A stretch of DNA of 64,000 nucleotides from Morinoia aosen (Eukaryota; Arthropoda; Malacostraca; Amphipoda; Talitridae): NCBI GenBank assembly GCA_030386875.1, contig CM059575.1, positions 51,738,859 to 51,802,858 of the forward strand, written 5' to 3'. The notes beneath the pieces were generated by a model. That model searched no databases, was not told where the DNA came from, and saw only the letters and a list, made by a program, of their open reading frames with translations. Positions 14,119 through 25,439 of this stretch are shown here, piece by piece; position 1 is the first letter of the stretch; the number at the start of each line of letters is the position of its first letter. A program made the position numbers and the translations under genes.

Positions 14119-14733
14119 GTAAGAATTTCATTCTATTGTTATTTTGGCAGATTTTGTCCCTCAATTATTAAGAAAAAAATGAAAATGAAACATTTGTCTT
14201 CTAAAGGCAGTTGTTAAAATAGTCCACAAGCGAACGCAAGAATGAAGGCAAAAGTTTCATTTGAAAAAAGTGAAAATTATTTGTTATAATTTCATAATTA
14301 TTCCTTCATTGTAGAGTTGGCGTGCAGAGTATAGATTAAATTATTACACTAATGGAGGAATCCTGGATTTCGCTGCTGTCTTGGAGATAAATATTTTTTA
14401 ACGAATATTGACCCAGTGTTAAATCATAACAAGTAATTACCCATCAAGTCAGTCTTCATATGGAAGATATTAGAGATATGAAGATCTAGAAAAATAAGTA
14501 TTTAAACCCATCATGTTCTTACTACAATGCGAGGAAATTTATTTGAACCCTACGTTATGACTGAAAATGTAGTCGAACGTTATTCTCATAAGCATATCAT
14601 AGATGCTTATGAACTTAAAAACGACCAAGCAAGCATTTAAATAAACTAAATTATAAAAGTTTTATTGAATTCAGGTCAAATTTCTCAAGATTATAAATGA
14701 CACACATACTAAAATTTTTCTTTTTTCACCCAG

Positions 14734-14927
14734 GAGCCATTACCGATGATCATCTTCGACGGTCCAAACATTTGGCTCCGGCCACATGCGAGAGACTTGT
14801 GGCAGAAGGAGGAGAGGTCTGCGCTTTTGAAGGACACTGACATAGCAGTCGAGGGTGGAAGTTGCTACGGTTTCGATTGCTGCCATCCTAAATGCTGCTG
14901 CGCGACTTTCCATAAGATAAAACTCAA
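14734..14927 (+). CDS. Candidate exon encoding a Cys-rich tail
   Basis: The exon has strong splice signals: TTTTTCTTTTTTCACCCAG before 14734 and GTAAGT at 14928. The frame is open throughout: EPLPMIIFDGPNIWLRPHA, RDLWQKEERSALLKDTDIAV, EGGSCYGFDCCHPKCCCATF, then HKIKL with two bases over. Seven cysteines fall within about 18 residues (C-x4-CC-x3-CCC), suggesting metal binding or dense disulfides. The composition is coding-like and GC-richer than the flanks. It joins 14118 in phase. As an internal exon of the protease gene it would break the phase-1/phase-1 junction of exons 2 and 3, so a separate nested gene is more likely. Function unknown. Confidence 0.55.
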
Positions 14928-14963
14928 GTAAGTGACAATTAGGTCTCGTCTTCAGACTAAACC

Positions 14964-15135
14964 TTTTCACTTCAAATTAATCTAAGTCAAATTCGAATTA
15001 ATCCAAGTCAAGTTAGAATAATCCAAGCCTACTTCAAATTAATTCAAGTCAAGTTCAGTTTAATCCAAGTCAAGCTCCATTTGATCCAAGCCAAAGTTAA
15101 ATTAATCCAAGTGAAATTCAAATTGATATAACCCT
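14964..15135 (-). repeat. Degenerate 21-bp array with foldback-type end
   Basis: About eight poor copies of the 21-bp unit (reverse of TTGGATTAATTTGAACTTGA) start with CCTTTTCACTTCAAATTAAT, the same terminus that ends the large element at 19418. It begins only about 35 bases after the donor of the exon at 14734-14927. Confidence 0.7.
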
Positions 15136-15723
15136 AAGGTGGAGTCGAAGTCATTAGCTGTACAACTGTGATTAAATACTTGTTCAGAAAATTTAGGTAT
15201 TGACTACCCAGTTCTTAATTCAAGGTACACTCCGCATTATACTCCGTCTAACGAAGATAGTGAAATTCACAGCACTCATTTCCCCAACAAACTTACCTAT
15301 TTAGTATAAAGTCTTAATTATTCAAACAGTCTCCTTTGTATCATTCATGAAAAAAAAATTGAAATTTCATTATAAAGCAGAACTTCCCTTTCTAGTTCCA
15401 GGTTGCGTTGATCAGCTGATCAAGGTTCAGTGTTGATTAGCTGATCTCAGAGCAGATCATACAATTCATAGCGCAAGTTGTAGGAGGCATTATAAAGGCA
15501 ATAGGATACTGCTGGGTTACCTCATCTATTGATAGGCCCGTGAGACTTCTTTCTTTCACAGCCACCTAGGATTTTAGTTTTCATATCCTCTTCGTTGACT
15601 TTCATGCCTTTTCTTTTTCTATTGCAATACTAACCTGCTGTTTTAATGTGCAGGGTACCCTTGGTGGGAATCCCTTCGTGCATAAGTTCAATGTTTTTTA
15701 ACAGTCGATACTAAATGTTTGTC

Positions 15724-16090
15724 CCCTCAGGGGGATACAGCTGTTGTATCTATGGGAATTAGCGCTCCCAGGGGAATAATGTGAGGGCCCGAGCTGAGAG
15801 TTAGCTAAGTAAGCTTCTTTTTTTTGTTGGAATAGAATAGGTTTTTGTTGTGTTACGGACCATCTTTTTTCGGTTCACTGCTGTCTTGTTTTTCACCACC
15901 TACTACTTTCTTCTTGAACTTTGATCTTGTTTCATGAACTTCTTTCTCATCTTACTGTTTCTGTGCCTTTTCTGCATAGATTCTACGATCCCTCAACTCC
16001 ATATTAGATGGTGCCTTCTTCCTTCCTCTCTTTGGATTGAATTTGTTGCGGATAGGGAGGCTTAAACTAACTATTGATCTAATCTAATCT
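15724..16090 (+). mobile_element. SINE-like retroposon, 367 bp, with target-site duplication
   Basis: The element starts CCCTCAGGGGGATACAGCTG and ends in a TCTAATCTAATCT tail. It is flanked by perfect 14-bp direct repeats ACTAAATGTTTGTC at 15710-15723 and 16091-16104. A second full-length copy at 34833 shares both termini, so this is a unit with fixed ends and not a randomly 5'-truncated LINE. No tRNA A/B boxes were recognised in its head. Confidence 0.85.
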
Positions 16091-16366
16091 ACTAAATGTT
16101 TGTCTCTTCTCCTTGCTTTCTTTGGATCGCGTATGTTGTGGTTAAGAGAATCTTAATATTAAGCGTACGAATAAATTATCAATGAAAATTAATAACTGAA
16201 CTTCAGCAAGACCACGAATCTGACCCTACTGATTAATTACACTGTTATGAAGTTGTGTCTACCTATACCATAGATGCTCATCAAAGCAACAGTTTTACTA
16301 ACATCATATAAATAATGTGTCAAATTTGTTGATAAAAATTTATTGCATGAATTCTTACTTGAGCAG

Positions 16367-16498
16367 GACAGGCTAGCAGGATCCGGTGCCCGTAACTCGA
16401 CCAGGAGATGCGACAACCTCGTCCAGTCCTCACCTCCACCAAAAGATCTCGGTATCGCTGCCAGTGGCCGTCAACACATCCGAGTCATAGCCATTTGA
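16367..16498 (+). other. GC-rich segment, possible terminal exon of the Cys-rich gene
   Basis: An acceptor-like TTCTTACTTGAGCAG ends at 16366. Joined in phase to 14927 it would add Lys-Thr-Gly and a TAG stop at 16373, making a protein of about 99 residues with the rest as 3' UTR. In another phase the segment is open for 43 codons to TGA 16496, with a coding-like composition (RNSTRRCDNLVQSSPPPKD), but that phase does not fit the preceding exon. No clear AATAAA follows closely. Confidence 0.25.
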
Positions 16499-16925
16499 CA
16501 TAGCTTAAGGTTGCGTTGTGAAATTTTAGTTTGGTGTAAACATTTTTCGTTCAAACTCGTATGTAGATCCAAAGGAACACGCTTACTTTACAGTGAATGA
16601 GAATTTCATTTGTGCGATAATAAGAAATAGGAAATTATTTCACCATTTCAGAATAGAGAGAATGTTTCCTTATGTTGAATGAGACCTTTTTCGTGAACTT
16701 GAAGTAAATATGATACTAAAAGGATTAATGTAGCTTTTCGCTTGTTCATACATTCTCTAATTTATGTAGAAATATCCGTACTATTGTAAAAAAAAATTAA
16801 TGGTCACCACACCTTTTTCAGTTCAAATTAATCCAAGTCAAGTTCAAATTAATCCAAGTCAAGTTCAAATTAATCCGAATCAAGTTCAAATTAATTCAAG
16901 TAACAATCGAATTAATCCAACCCTC

Positions 16926-17901
16926 AGTTGATTTAAAAAGTTATACCATCACTTGTTAATTCGAGCTTTTTTGTGTTATATATGGATCGATTGGATGTGA
17001 TGAGCAAGACAGGTTTCGAGGTTTTATTTACACTCGAATATATTTATATACGTGAAATTTCACTTTATCACATGTATGAAATCATATACGCAAATACAAA
17101 AAATTATCATTGGACGGTATGTAGTTTAATCTTTAAAAGGAATATTGAAATGCGATTCACTGAGTACGAATGTACGATTCCGTTTGATTACAATTCAAAG
17201 GTGTACATTACTACACTGTTACATTCATGCATTAGCAATGAAAATATTGCCATCCATTCTAATTCCGTGTTAGTCAATGTGGAGAAATGTAGGATCCTCT
17301 TAAAATACACAATAATAATACAAAAACAATATTTCGAACTTAATGCTGATTTTATTTGTGTGTGTTTACAATTCGATATATGATGCTTTCAAGACTTAAA
17401 TAACTTTTATGATAATCATTTAATGAAAATATTCAAGTCTTGATAAAATTATATATTGAATTGTAAACACACTAATAATATCAGCATTATGTTAGAATTA
17501 TTGTTTCTTGTATTATTATTGTGTATTGTAAATGGATCCTACATTTCTTCACATTGACTAACAAGGAATTAAAATGGGTGGTAATATTTTCATTGCTAGT
17601 GCAGGAATGTATCTGGGTAGTAATGTAGTTGTACTCAAACGGAATCGTACATTAGTACTCAGTGAATCGCATTTCTATATTCTTTTTAAAGTTTAAATCT
17701 ACATATCGTCCAATGATAATCTTTTGTATTTGCATATATGATTTCATACATGTGATTAAGTGAAATTTCACGTATATAAATACATTCGAGTGTAAATAAA
17801 ACCTCGAAACCTGTCTTGCTCATCACACCCAATATATCCATATAAAACACAAAAAGCTCAAATTAACAAGTGATGGTATCATTTTTTAACTCAACTGAGG
17901 G
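16926..17901. repeat. Long imperfect palindrome, arms about 480 bp
   Basis: Left-arm words such as GCAAGACAGGTTTCGAGGTT and GTGAAATTTCAC recur in reverse in the right arm, with inner pairing CAAGACTT (17390) to AAGTCTTG (17435). The loop is about 37 bases. A 136-codon open frame on the left arm (16973-17383) is part of this palindrome and has no counterpart frame intact on the right. Confidence 0.85.
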
Positions 17902-19405
17902 TTGGATTAATTTGATTGTTACTTGAATTAACTTGAACTTGACTTGGATTAATTTGACCTTGACTTGGATTAATTTGACCTTGACTTGGATTAATTTGAC
18001 CTTGACTTGGATTAATTTGACCTTGACTTGGATTAATTTGACCTTGACTTGGATTAATTTGACCTTGACTTGGATTAATTTGACCTTGACTTGGATTAAT
18101 TTGAACTTGACTTGGATTAATTTGACCTTGACTTGAATTAATTTGAACTTGACTTGAATTAATTTGAACTTGACTTGGATTAATTTGACCTTGACTTGGA
18201 TTAATTTGAACTTGACTTGGATTAATTTGACCTTGACTTGGATTAATTTGAACTTGACTTGGATTAATTTGACCTTGACTTGGATTAATTTGACCTTGAC
18301 TTGGATTAATTTGACCTTGACTTGGATTAATTTGAACTTGACTTGGATTAATTCGAACTTGACTTGAATTAATTCGAACTTGACTTGAATTAAATTGAAC
18401 TTGACTCGAATTATATTGAACTTGACTTGGATTTATTCGAACTTGACTTGGACTTATTCGAACTTGACTTGGATTAATTTGTACTTGACTTGGATTAATT
18501 TGAACTTGACTTGGATTAATTTGAACTTGACTTGGATTAATTTGAACTTGACTTGGATTAATTTGAACTTGACTTGGATTAATTTGAACTTGACTTGGAT
18601 TAAATTGAACTTGACTTGGATTAATTTGAACTTGACTTGGATTAATTTGAACTTGACTTGGATTAATTTGAACTTGACTTGGATTAATTTGAACTTCACT
18701 TGGATTAATTTGAACTTCACTTGGATTAATTTGAACTTCACTTGGATTAATTTGAACTTGACTTGGATTAATTTGAACTTGACTTGGATTAATTTGAACT
18801 TGACTTGGATTTATTCGAACTTGACTTGGATTTATTCGAACTTGACTTGGATTTATTCGAACTTGACTTGAATTAATTTGAACTTGACTTGAATTAATTT
18901 GAACTTGATTTGGATTGAATTGAACTTGACTTGAATTATATTGAACTTGACTTGGATTTTATTCGAACTTGACTTGGATTTATTCGAACTTGACTTGGAT
19001 TTATTCGAACTTGACTTGGATTAATTTGTACTTGACTTGGATTAAATTGAACTTGACTTGGATTATATTGAACTTGACTTGGATTTATTCGAACTTGACT
19101 TGGATTAATTTGAACTTGACTTGGATTAATTTGAACTTGCCTTTGATTTATTCGAACTTGACTTGGATTTATTCGAACTTGACTTGGATTAATTTGTACT
19201 TGACTTGGATTAAATTGAACTTGACTTGGATTATATTAAACTTGACTTGGATTTATTCGAACTTGACTTGGATTAATTTGAACTTTACTTGGATTAAATT
19301 GAACATGATTTGGATTGAATTGAACTTGATTTGGATTGAATTGAACTTGATTTGGATTGAATTGAACTTGATTTGGATTGAATTGAACTTGACTTAGATT
19401 AATTT
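17902..19405 (+). repeat. Minisatellite, 21-bp unit, about 71 copies
   Basis: The consensus TTGGATTAATTTGAACTTGA plus C is repeated with variants in blocks (GACCTTGAC early, GAACTTGAC in the middle, GGATTTATTCGAACTTGAC and GATTTGGATTGAATTGAA late). As 21 is divisible by three, frames on both strands stay open and spell a seven-residue repeat (LTWINLN on +). That is an artefact of the unit, not evidence of a protein. Confidence 0.95.
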
Positions 19406-19418
19406 GAAGTGAAAAAGG

Positions 19419-21084
19419 AGTAGAATTATCTGATTTTATATCGTACATTTCCTTTAACTGCGATTAGTAATATGTAATGTTCTATTAGTCGTGTAAAAAT
19501 ACTATTATTAAGCTGTTGAGTTACAGTTATTATAAGAATTCTTATAAGTGATCAAATCGGGTAGAATTCTTTTGGCTGTTACAACTTGAAGAATATTTTC
19601 TCTACAGTACTGTAAGACTTTGTCCAATTCTGCAACAACTCCTGTTTTTTACGGAACCCAAAGTGAAAAATAATATATTTTCCGTTCTTTCGAAAGCTCC
19701 TGGATTTATTCAGGAACGTTCAAACAGACGTTTTAATATTTGATTCTTCACTTTCATTTCGTTACTTGTGTCAAAGTGGAAAACTTGACCGGTATAAATA
19801 ATTGTCAAAGTTTTTATTGAATGAAAACATTATCATTCTGTGTGGAGATGAATCATGATTTCATTTGTGCGAGATAAGTGTTTGGAAAGTTATTTTAATT
19901 TTCGCAATGAAATCTTTTCACCTTTGCTTAAGACATGCGTTATTTTACAAAAACTTAAATTAATTATGAAACTAATAGCAGAACTAAACTATTTCCTTCT
20001 GTATGAATAATTCTAGGTTCACCTGGAAATGAGTATAGAGCAGAATTTTTTATTTCACTTTTTTCACCATAATTTTTATTTCACCATAATATAATAATAC
20101 TCTTCATTAACTTGATCTGTGATTGATAGAAAAATATTTTATTTCTTTCTTGTGTAAAATGCGATTTAACATTTCTAAAGGTATTGCGAGAAAGTGGAAT
20201 GTTACTCGTGTGACTTTTGTTTTGGGAACTTTTCGTTTCAAAATAGAGAATTCTTGTACTACAGCATGAGACCTTTACGTTTCATATTAAATATGAAATT
20301 AAAATTGAAAAAATATGTTTTTAATTGTTAGGACATTTCTTGATTACGCATGCGGAAAGGTTCTCACAGATGTACACAGAATTTATCCTAAATTTTGAAT
20401 AATTTTTATCACTTCCAGTTCTAAGTAGATAAACATTTAGTGCTGAATTTGTTTCACCTTTTTTAGTGTTTAGACTTCAACTATTAATTTTCTGAGAAAT
20501 GAATACCGAGAAAATGTGTATTTCAGTGTTGAATAAAATGGGCGAACTGAACTGATGCTGTTTTTATTTGAATGAATGAAGGATGTGGTTATGTTGAAGC
20601 CTATCTTTAGCACGTGAAAGTTCTTAGTTATTTAGAATACAATTCGTTATGAATTCAGGGCTTTCTTCGTTCGATGAATGTATAGGTATTGTAACCGTCA
20701 CAGTGATTCAAGCTCATATATCGTGTTAATATACATTTAACATTGTTGTGGAGAAGTTATTGAAGCTGTTCTCAATTTATTTGCTGATTTCAATTAATCT
20801 GTTCTACTCAATAAATCTTTGAAGTTTCTCTACACTACGGTATGCAATGTTTTAATGCTGTCTGTAAAATTGCTTATTACGCTGACTTTATTAGGAACTG
20901 ATTTTGTTCTGTGGAAATATAGTGATAATTTTAAATTTGAAAGTCAAGAGTTGATATACCATAAGCCTCAAATACTCGTAGTTCAATAATCCTGTTTAAC
21001 CATTTTTCTTGATCCACGGGCGAGTCAGAGGGGTATGGTAGGAGTAAGTTGAATCTATGTTTTAGGTTCCGTAGATTTCCCCTA
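19419..21084. other. AT-rich non-coding
   Basis: Nothing supportable is seen: no exon with splice signals and no repeat with clear ends. Confidence 0.5.
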
Positions 21085-21204
21085 GGTGTGTCATGACGGC
21101 CCTAAGTGTGTCATGTAACACACTTAAGTGTGTCATGTCGCCTCCATGACACACAATTGTGTGCCGGTTTTGTGACAAACGTATGACACGCCTAAGTGTG
21201 TCAA
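21085..21204. repeat. Cluster of GTGTGTCA/TGACACAC words with perfect palindromes
   Basis: Within 120 bases there are at least four AAGTGTGTCA-type words in both orientations. They include the 16-base perfect palindrome ACACACTTAAGTGTGT (21118-21133) and CACACAATTGTGTG (21150-21163). The cluster ends near CTCAGTGTAG. A similar arrangement (CACTCAGAGAAAT...TGACACACCCAGGTGTGTCA) is at 10393-10430. It looks like the subterminal region of a transposon family. Confidence 0.7.
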
Positions 21205-22084
21205 AATGACCCTATATTTTTTCTCAGTGTAGTAAATCTGGCTGGCCAGCCCTTTCCCTCACTTTTCCCACACATAAAACATGACAGAATACCCCTCAAT
21301 TATCGTGGCGTTCAGCAGTACAAGATGTGGTCATAACGTGCGTTCACAAGCTCCTTCTCACAAGCACAGCTTCTGTTCAGTTTCATGAGCTATTCACAGT
21401 TCAAAAGTTATGACGACCGCCTCCCAAATCTCCACTTCTGACTTCTAGCACGTAACCTTCCCTTCACGTCAGACATCTGCGACATCTGCAAATAATTTAT
21501 CACCTCGTTACTTCTTTTAATTGCCAAAAATTGTGCTCAAAATATTTTAATCTTTACGTTAATGTGACATTATATTTCCATGACATTTATTTAAAAAACA
21601 TTTTTTCAAACGGGAACTGCATATCTTATGATCCGAAAACAATCCTTACCCTCCCAACTGACGTCGAAACTTAGCACTTCATTTACTGTACAGTTGGTTA
21701 CGATGTTTTTCATTTCTGCAAAAATAGACGTGACATTTTTAATCTCATTTCTAATTTACGGGCTCAAAAAAACTTATTCAACTTCCTCCATACTCGCAAT
21801 ATATTTAATATTTTCACCTATATTTTTCAGAAAGTGATTTTCAGTATGACACTTGGTTCCACGTACTTCTTTGCCCGTTGAAATATCGCGTTAGACTGCC
21901 CTCGGTTTGTTAGCTTTGCGTACTTGTTATAGTAGGTCCTCCTTTCTTTTCACCCATAACCAATCAGGGATCTTCAGAGATTTCGTAAGCGCTCTTTCGA
22001 GGCCTCCCTCTTAGTTGAGATCGCTGTTCATTTGTTAGTTCTACCATTCGACTTTCCCTCCTGTGATCTTCTTGTCTTCCATTG

Positions 22085-22445
22085 GCAGTGTGCTTGAATA
22101 ACCCCGACCTCTCTCAAGACCTGTCGCTACCCCTTCGAGCACCAAGAATTGGTTGTCCGCTTGTCCTCATGGTTCCCAAGCTCACACATCGAAGCCCATA
22201 AAATCTGTCAATCACTTGTGGCGGCGGTCCTCGACCGTTGTGATCAACGCTCACAAGGGTTTGTAATTGAATTTCTCCCTATGTCGTCCGGCCGAAGCCT
22301 CTCAAGTTTCTCAACCCTCTTCTCCCCCTTGTTATTTTAACAGCACCGTATTTACAAACACTTTTGTGGAAAGATTTTTCTGCCTATGTAAGAGATCTTT
22401 GTAGTCCAGGCAGTACGCTGCTCAGTTTTCCCATAAATTGCGGTG
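22085..22445 (-). repeat. Dispersed repeat, copy A
   Basis: About 270-350 bases match 43535-43790 in reverse orientation: GTCGTCCGGCCGAAGCCTCT, TGGAAAGATTTTTCTGCCTA and AGATCTTTGTAG among others. The sequence is moderately GC-rich and transposon-like; no protein recognised. Confidence 0.75.
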
Positions 22446-22863
22446 CGCTTGACATCTCCCCATAACACTGCCCATGGCTCTCCAGAATGGCCTAACTGCA
22501 AAATTCTTTCGACCAATCTTAGTACTGCTGAACGCGAATCTTACAATGTTTTACAAAACAACAATGTTTTACAAACGCGAAGCAAAACCCATGAGTACAC
22601 AATCAAACTCATGTAGCGAAAAATTGCGTCGAATTCTCCAAAATACACAATTAAATTTTTCCCTAATCTTTTCAAAAAAAATTCACACAATCAAATTTTC
22701 CTTAACACAGGAGAGAAAAAAATTGTCTATTTTAAAAAATAAAAATCTTTTTTTTCCACAAGATTTTCTAAATGTCTAAAAAACCTAATTTGTTCATTCA
22801 TACTCAAACAACAGCTTACTCCTAATTCACACAAGCACACATGTACACGCAAATTCAGATACA

Positions 22864-22905
22864 ACAGCGAAACACACCACACACACACAGACACACACAC
22901 ACATA
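22864..22905. repeat. (CA)n microsatellite
   Basis: An interrupted run of CA dinucleotides (ACACACACACAGACACACAC). Confidence 0.9.
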
Positions 22906-25420
22906 CTTTTTATTCTACGAATAAGATTCTCGAAGAATCGCCCTATTGGAAATAATATTAGTATAAGGGCATGAAAGCATGCACTTGCTACTTTTCGAGT
23001 CTTAATTGTTAAAATAGTGTAGATGATAATTATCGGGCATCCCTGAGTCTTGGGTCGTGTTTTATGATCAAATTACTTCGGATGCGTTCCAGCACTCTCG
23101 TTTCATTTGCAGTCGTCGGTTAGTTTTTTATTCTGGATTTATTTTTCATTGGCAATGAAGTCATTTTCTCTCCCTTTTGATCTTTCCTGCTTGGATGGCG
23201 ATATATTTTCATTTTAAATCATTCATTCTATTTCAATAAAATATATTCTTCGAATAAAGCCATACAAGGTATTGTACAAGATGAAAATAAAAACTAAGCC
23301 CTGCATAAAAAATCAAGTATGCATCAGAAACACGTTTCTGAGCTTCCACTATGATACATGGCCTAAATATATATTTTTTTGCCTTCTGGTCTCCATAAAA
23401 ATTCAGATGCCAAAGAATAATAGTCTTGTATGAAATGAACCCACCAACTTTAAATCTAATTCATGAAGGGTTCCAGTAGAATTCTAGTATCTGATAGTAT
23501 TCAATTTAGACTCCGTTATACGCAATGAAATTAGTGCTAGTTAATTATTCATGAATGAGTTTAAAAAATCATTAGTACCACACAATATTTTTTTAAAGTT
23601 CAATTTTAATTTAAGGAAGTTGATAGCGGTGATCATATAACATTAGAATGTTCACTTGTTTTGGTAAATTTGTCCAATGAATGTAAGAAATACGCTTAGC
23701 AATGATTTCATAAGTTAGTATTAACACCATAAATTCTGCTTTAAAAAAATGTGGCTAAAACATTGATTAAACGTCAAATACAAACCACATATTCATTTTT
23801 CACACTTATTCCAAGTCTTCACTCGCGAAAATACCAGAAGAAATAAAAAATCTAAACATTAATGTGTTAGACAGCACAAAGCATAAAACTAGCATAACAC
23901 TATTTGACAGAAGCACCACTGCACAGAAATTTCCTCCACTGAAACTGATGCAAAAATTCACATAAGTATGATTCAATGAAATGAACAGCAATTTTGGTCT
24001 CTCTGATTAATTAATGGGATTCATTTTTTTGTGCAATGAGTTAGGTATGTCTTACTCGTGGATATTTGATTAGCTACTATTGCTCTTGACTCAAAGATTG
24101 TATGATAATGATTACCACAGTGGAGCGATTTTAACTTAGCGACAAAACTGTCCAGAAGTTGATATTATGGCTTTCTGATAGAAACTTCTGGTTTCAGGTT
24201 GGATATTTTCAGTATTTTGTCTCATAACAGAGTGTAACATTTATTTGATTCTACATTTTCTATACTTAGATAACGGGCAGTTTTGTAATTTATTTCCTCT
24301 TTATTTCAACAACTTTTCAGGTTACTGAAACATTAAAATGAATCTATATTACTGAGAGCGTAAAAGTGAGTTGTTATGGTATTATATATTTTTTTATTTG
24401 AATGAATGAAGGTAATTAGTGATTAAGTATATTTTCTCTACTGGTTTTTTCACCGTCTTTTAGGCAGCAAAGGTAGGGCCAATTTTTTAAAAAAACTGTG
24501 CTTGTTAGTACCGCTTGAGAAAATCTATTTTTTTAGTTATTGCAGTAATAGTTTCCGGAAGACAAAAAAAACTTACAAAGATTTCAAAGTTCGCCGAGCA
24601 AATATTTTTTCTCGGAAGCGATTTTATCTTTATCAAAAAACCATGCCTACACTTAATTTCAGTTTCAATATTCAACGAGAGAAATATGAGAGAAATGTAT
24701 TTACTGAAGTTTAAAAATTTATAAAAACGCATTAAACTAGACATTTGGAAACATATTAAGAATAAATTAATTACTTTGTGTTTGATTACATTAAATGTAT
24801 TTAGTTTACATTACTGGGATTGCTTGTACGACAAGTATTGACTTTTCCTCGAAGGATAGCCTTCTCTGGCTTTCATTAACCAATAATACTTATTTCAAAA
24901 ATAAAACCTGAAACCAACATCATAAAAAATCTCTGAAGTGTTCAATTTAAAAAATGGTACAGCTAGCCTTGAGGCAGTATTTCATCCTGCCAAAATCATT
25001 AAGGATTGCTATAATATTGCTCTCAAATGATAGAGCTCCATAACAACACGTTCTTCAGTGTTCATTGCCTTAAATGATGTACTAAATAATCTTCTGGAAT
25101 TATCAGTTATAGTTTCTTTGAAAATGAAAATTTCATCATTGGATACCGTGCACATACATGACTGTTCGCACAACTCTATTTTTCATGGTTAAAAATTTTG
25201 AGTTCAAATTTGGGAGAAATCGTACCGGTAGTTGAATAGTACGTATTTACCAAAATAATTAAACAAAGCAAACTGAAATGATAACCATAAGTTCAACTAA
25301 AAAAGAAGTGTTTGGTACAACGTATTTTACCTAAGTTGATATTATGTAAAATCGTTTTTATTTTGTACACACTTGAACGACCTTAAATGAAAAATTTTTC
25401 ATAGAGTTTTCAAAAATTTT
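22906..25420. other. AT-rich non-coding
   Basis: No exon with splice and coding support. Short overlapping frames near 24500 on both strands are chance. Confidence 0.5.
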
Positions 25421-25439
25421 CGAAAGGCGATGAAATGTA

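Larger units (their letters stand above)
16812..19418. mobile_element. Foldback-type element with asymmetric 21-bp repeat arms
   Basis: The left end CCTTTTTCAGTTCAAATTAA and right end AATTTGAAGTGAAAAAGG are inverted copies. Inside are a few 21-bp units on the left (16818-16925), a long palindrome centred near 17416, and about 71 units on the right in the opposite orientation. Terminal repeats built of short tandem units are typical of foldback elements. A clear target duplication was not found. Open frames inside are by-products of the repeat. Confidence 0.7.

Noticed and set aside
16973-17383. 136-codon open frame
   Set aside because: Lies in one arm of a long palindrome, AT-rich, and the mirror arm does not preserve the frame.
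17933-19397. Open frames up to 158 codons with LTWINLN repeats on the + strand, and a similar repeat frame on the minus strand
   Set aside because: Both strands are open because the 21-bp unit lacks stops in those frames; unit variants break the frames freely and there is no start or splice context.
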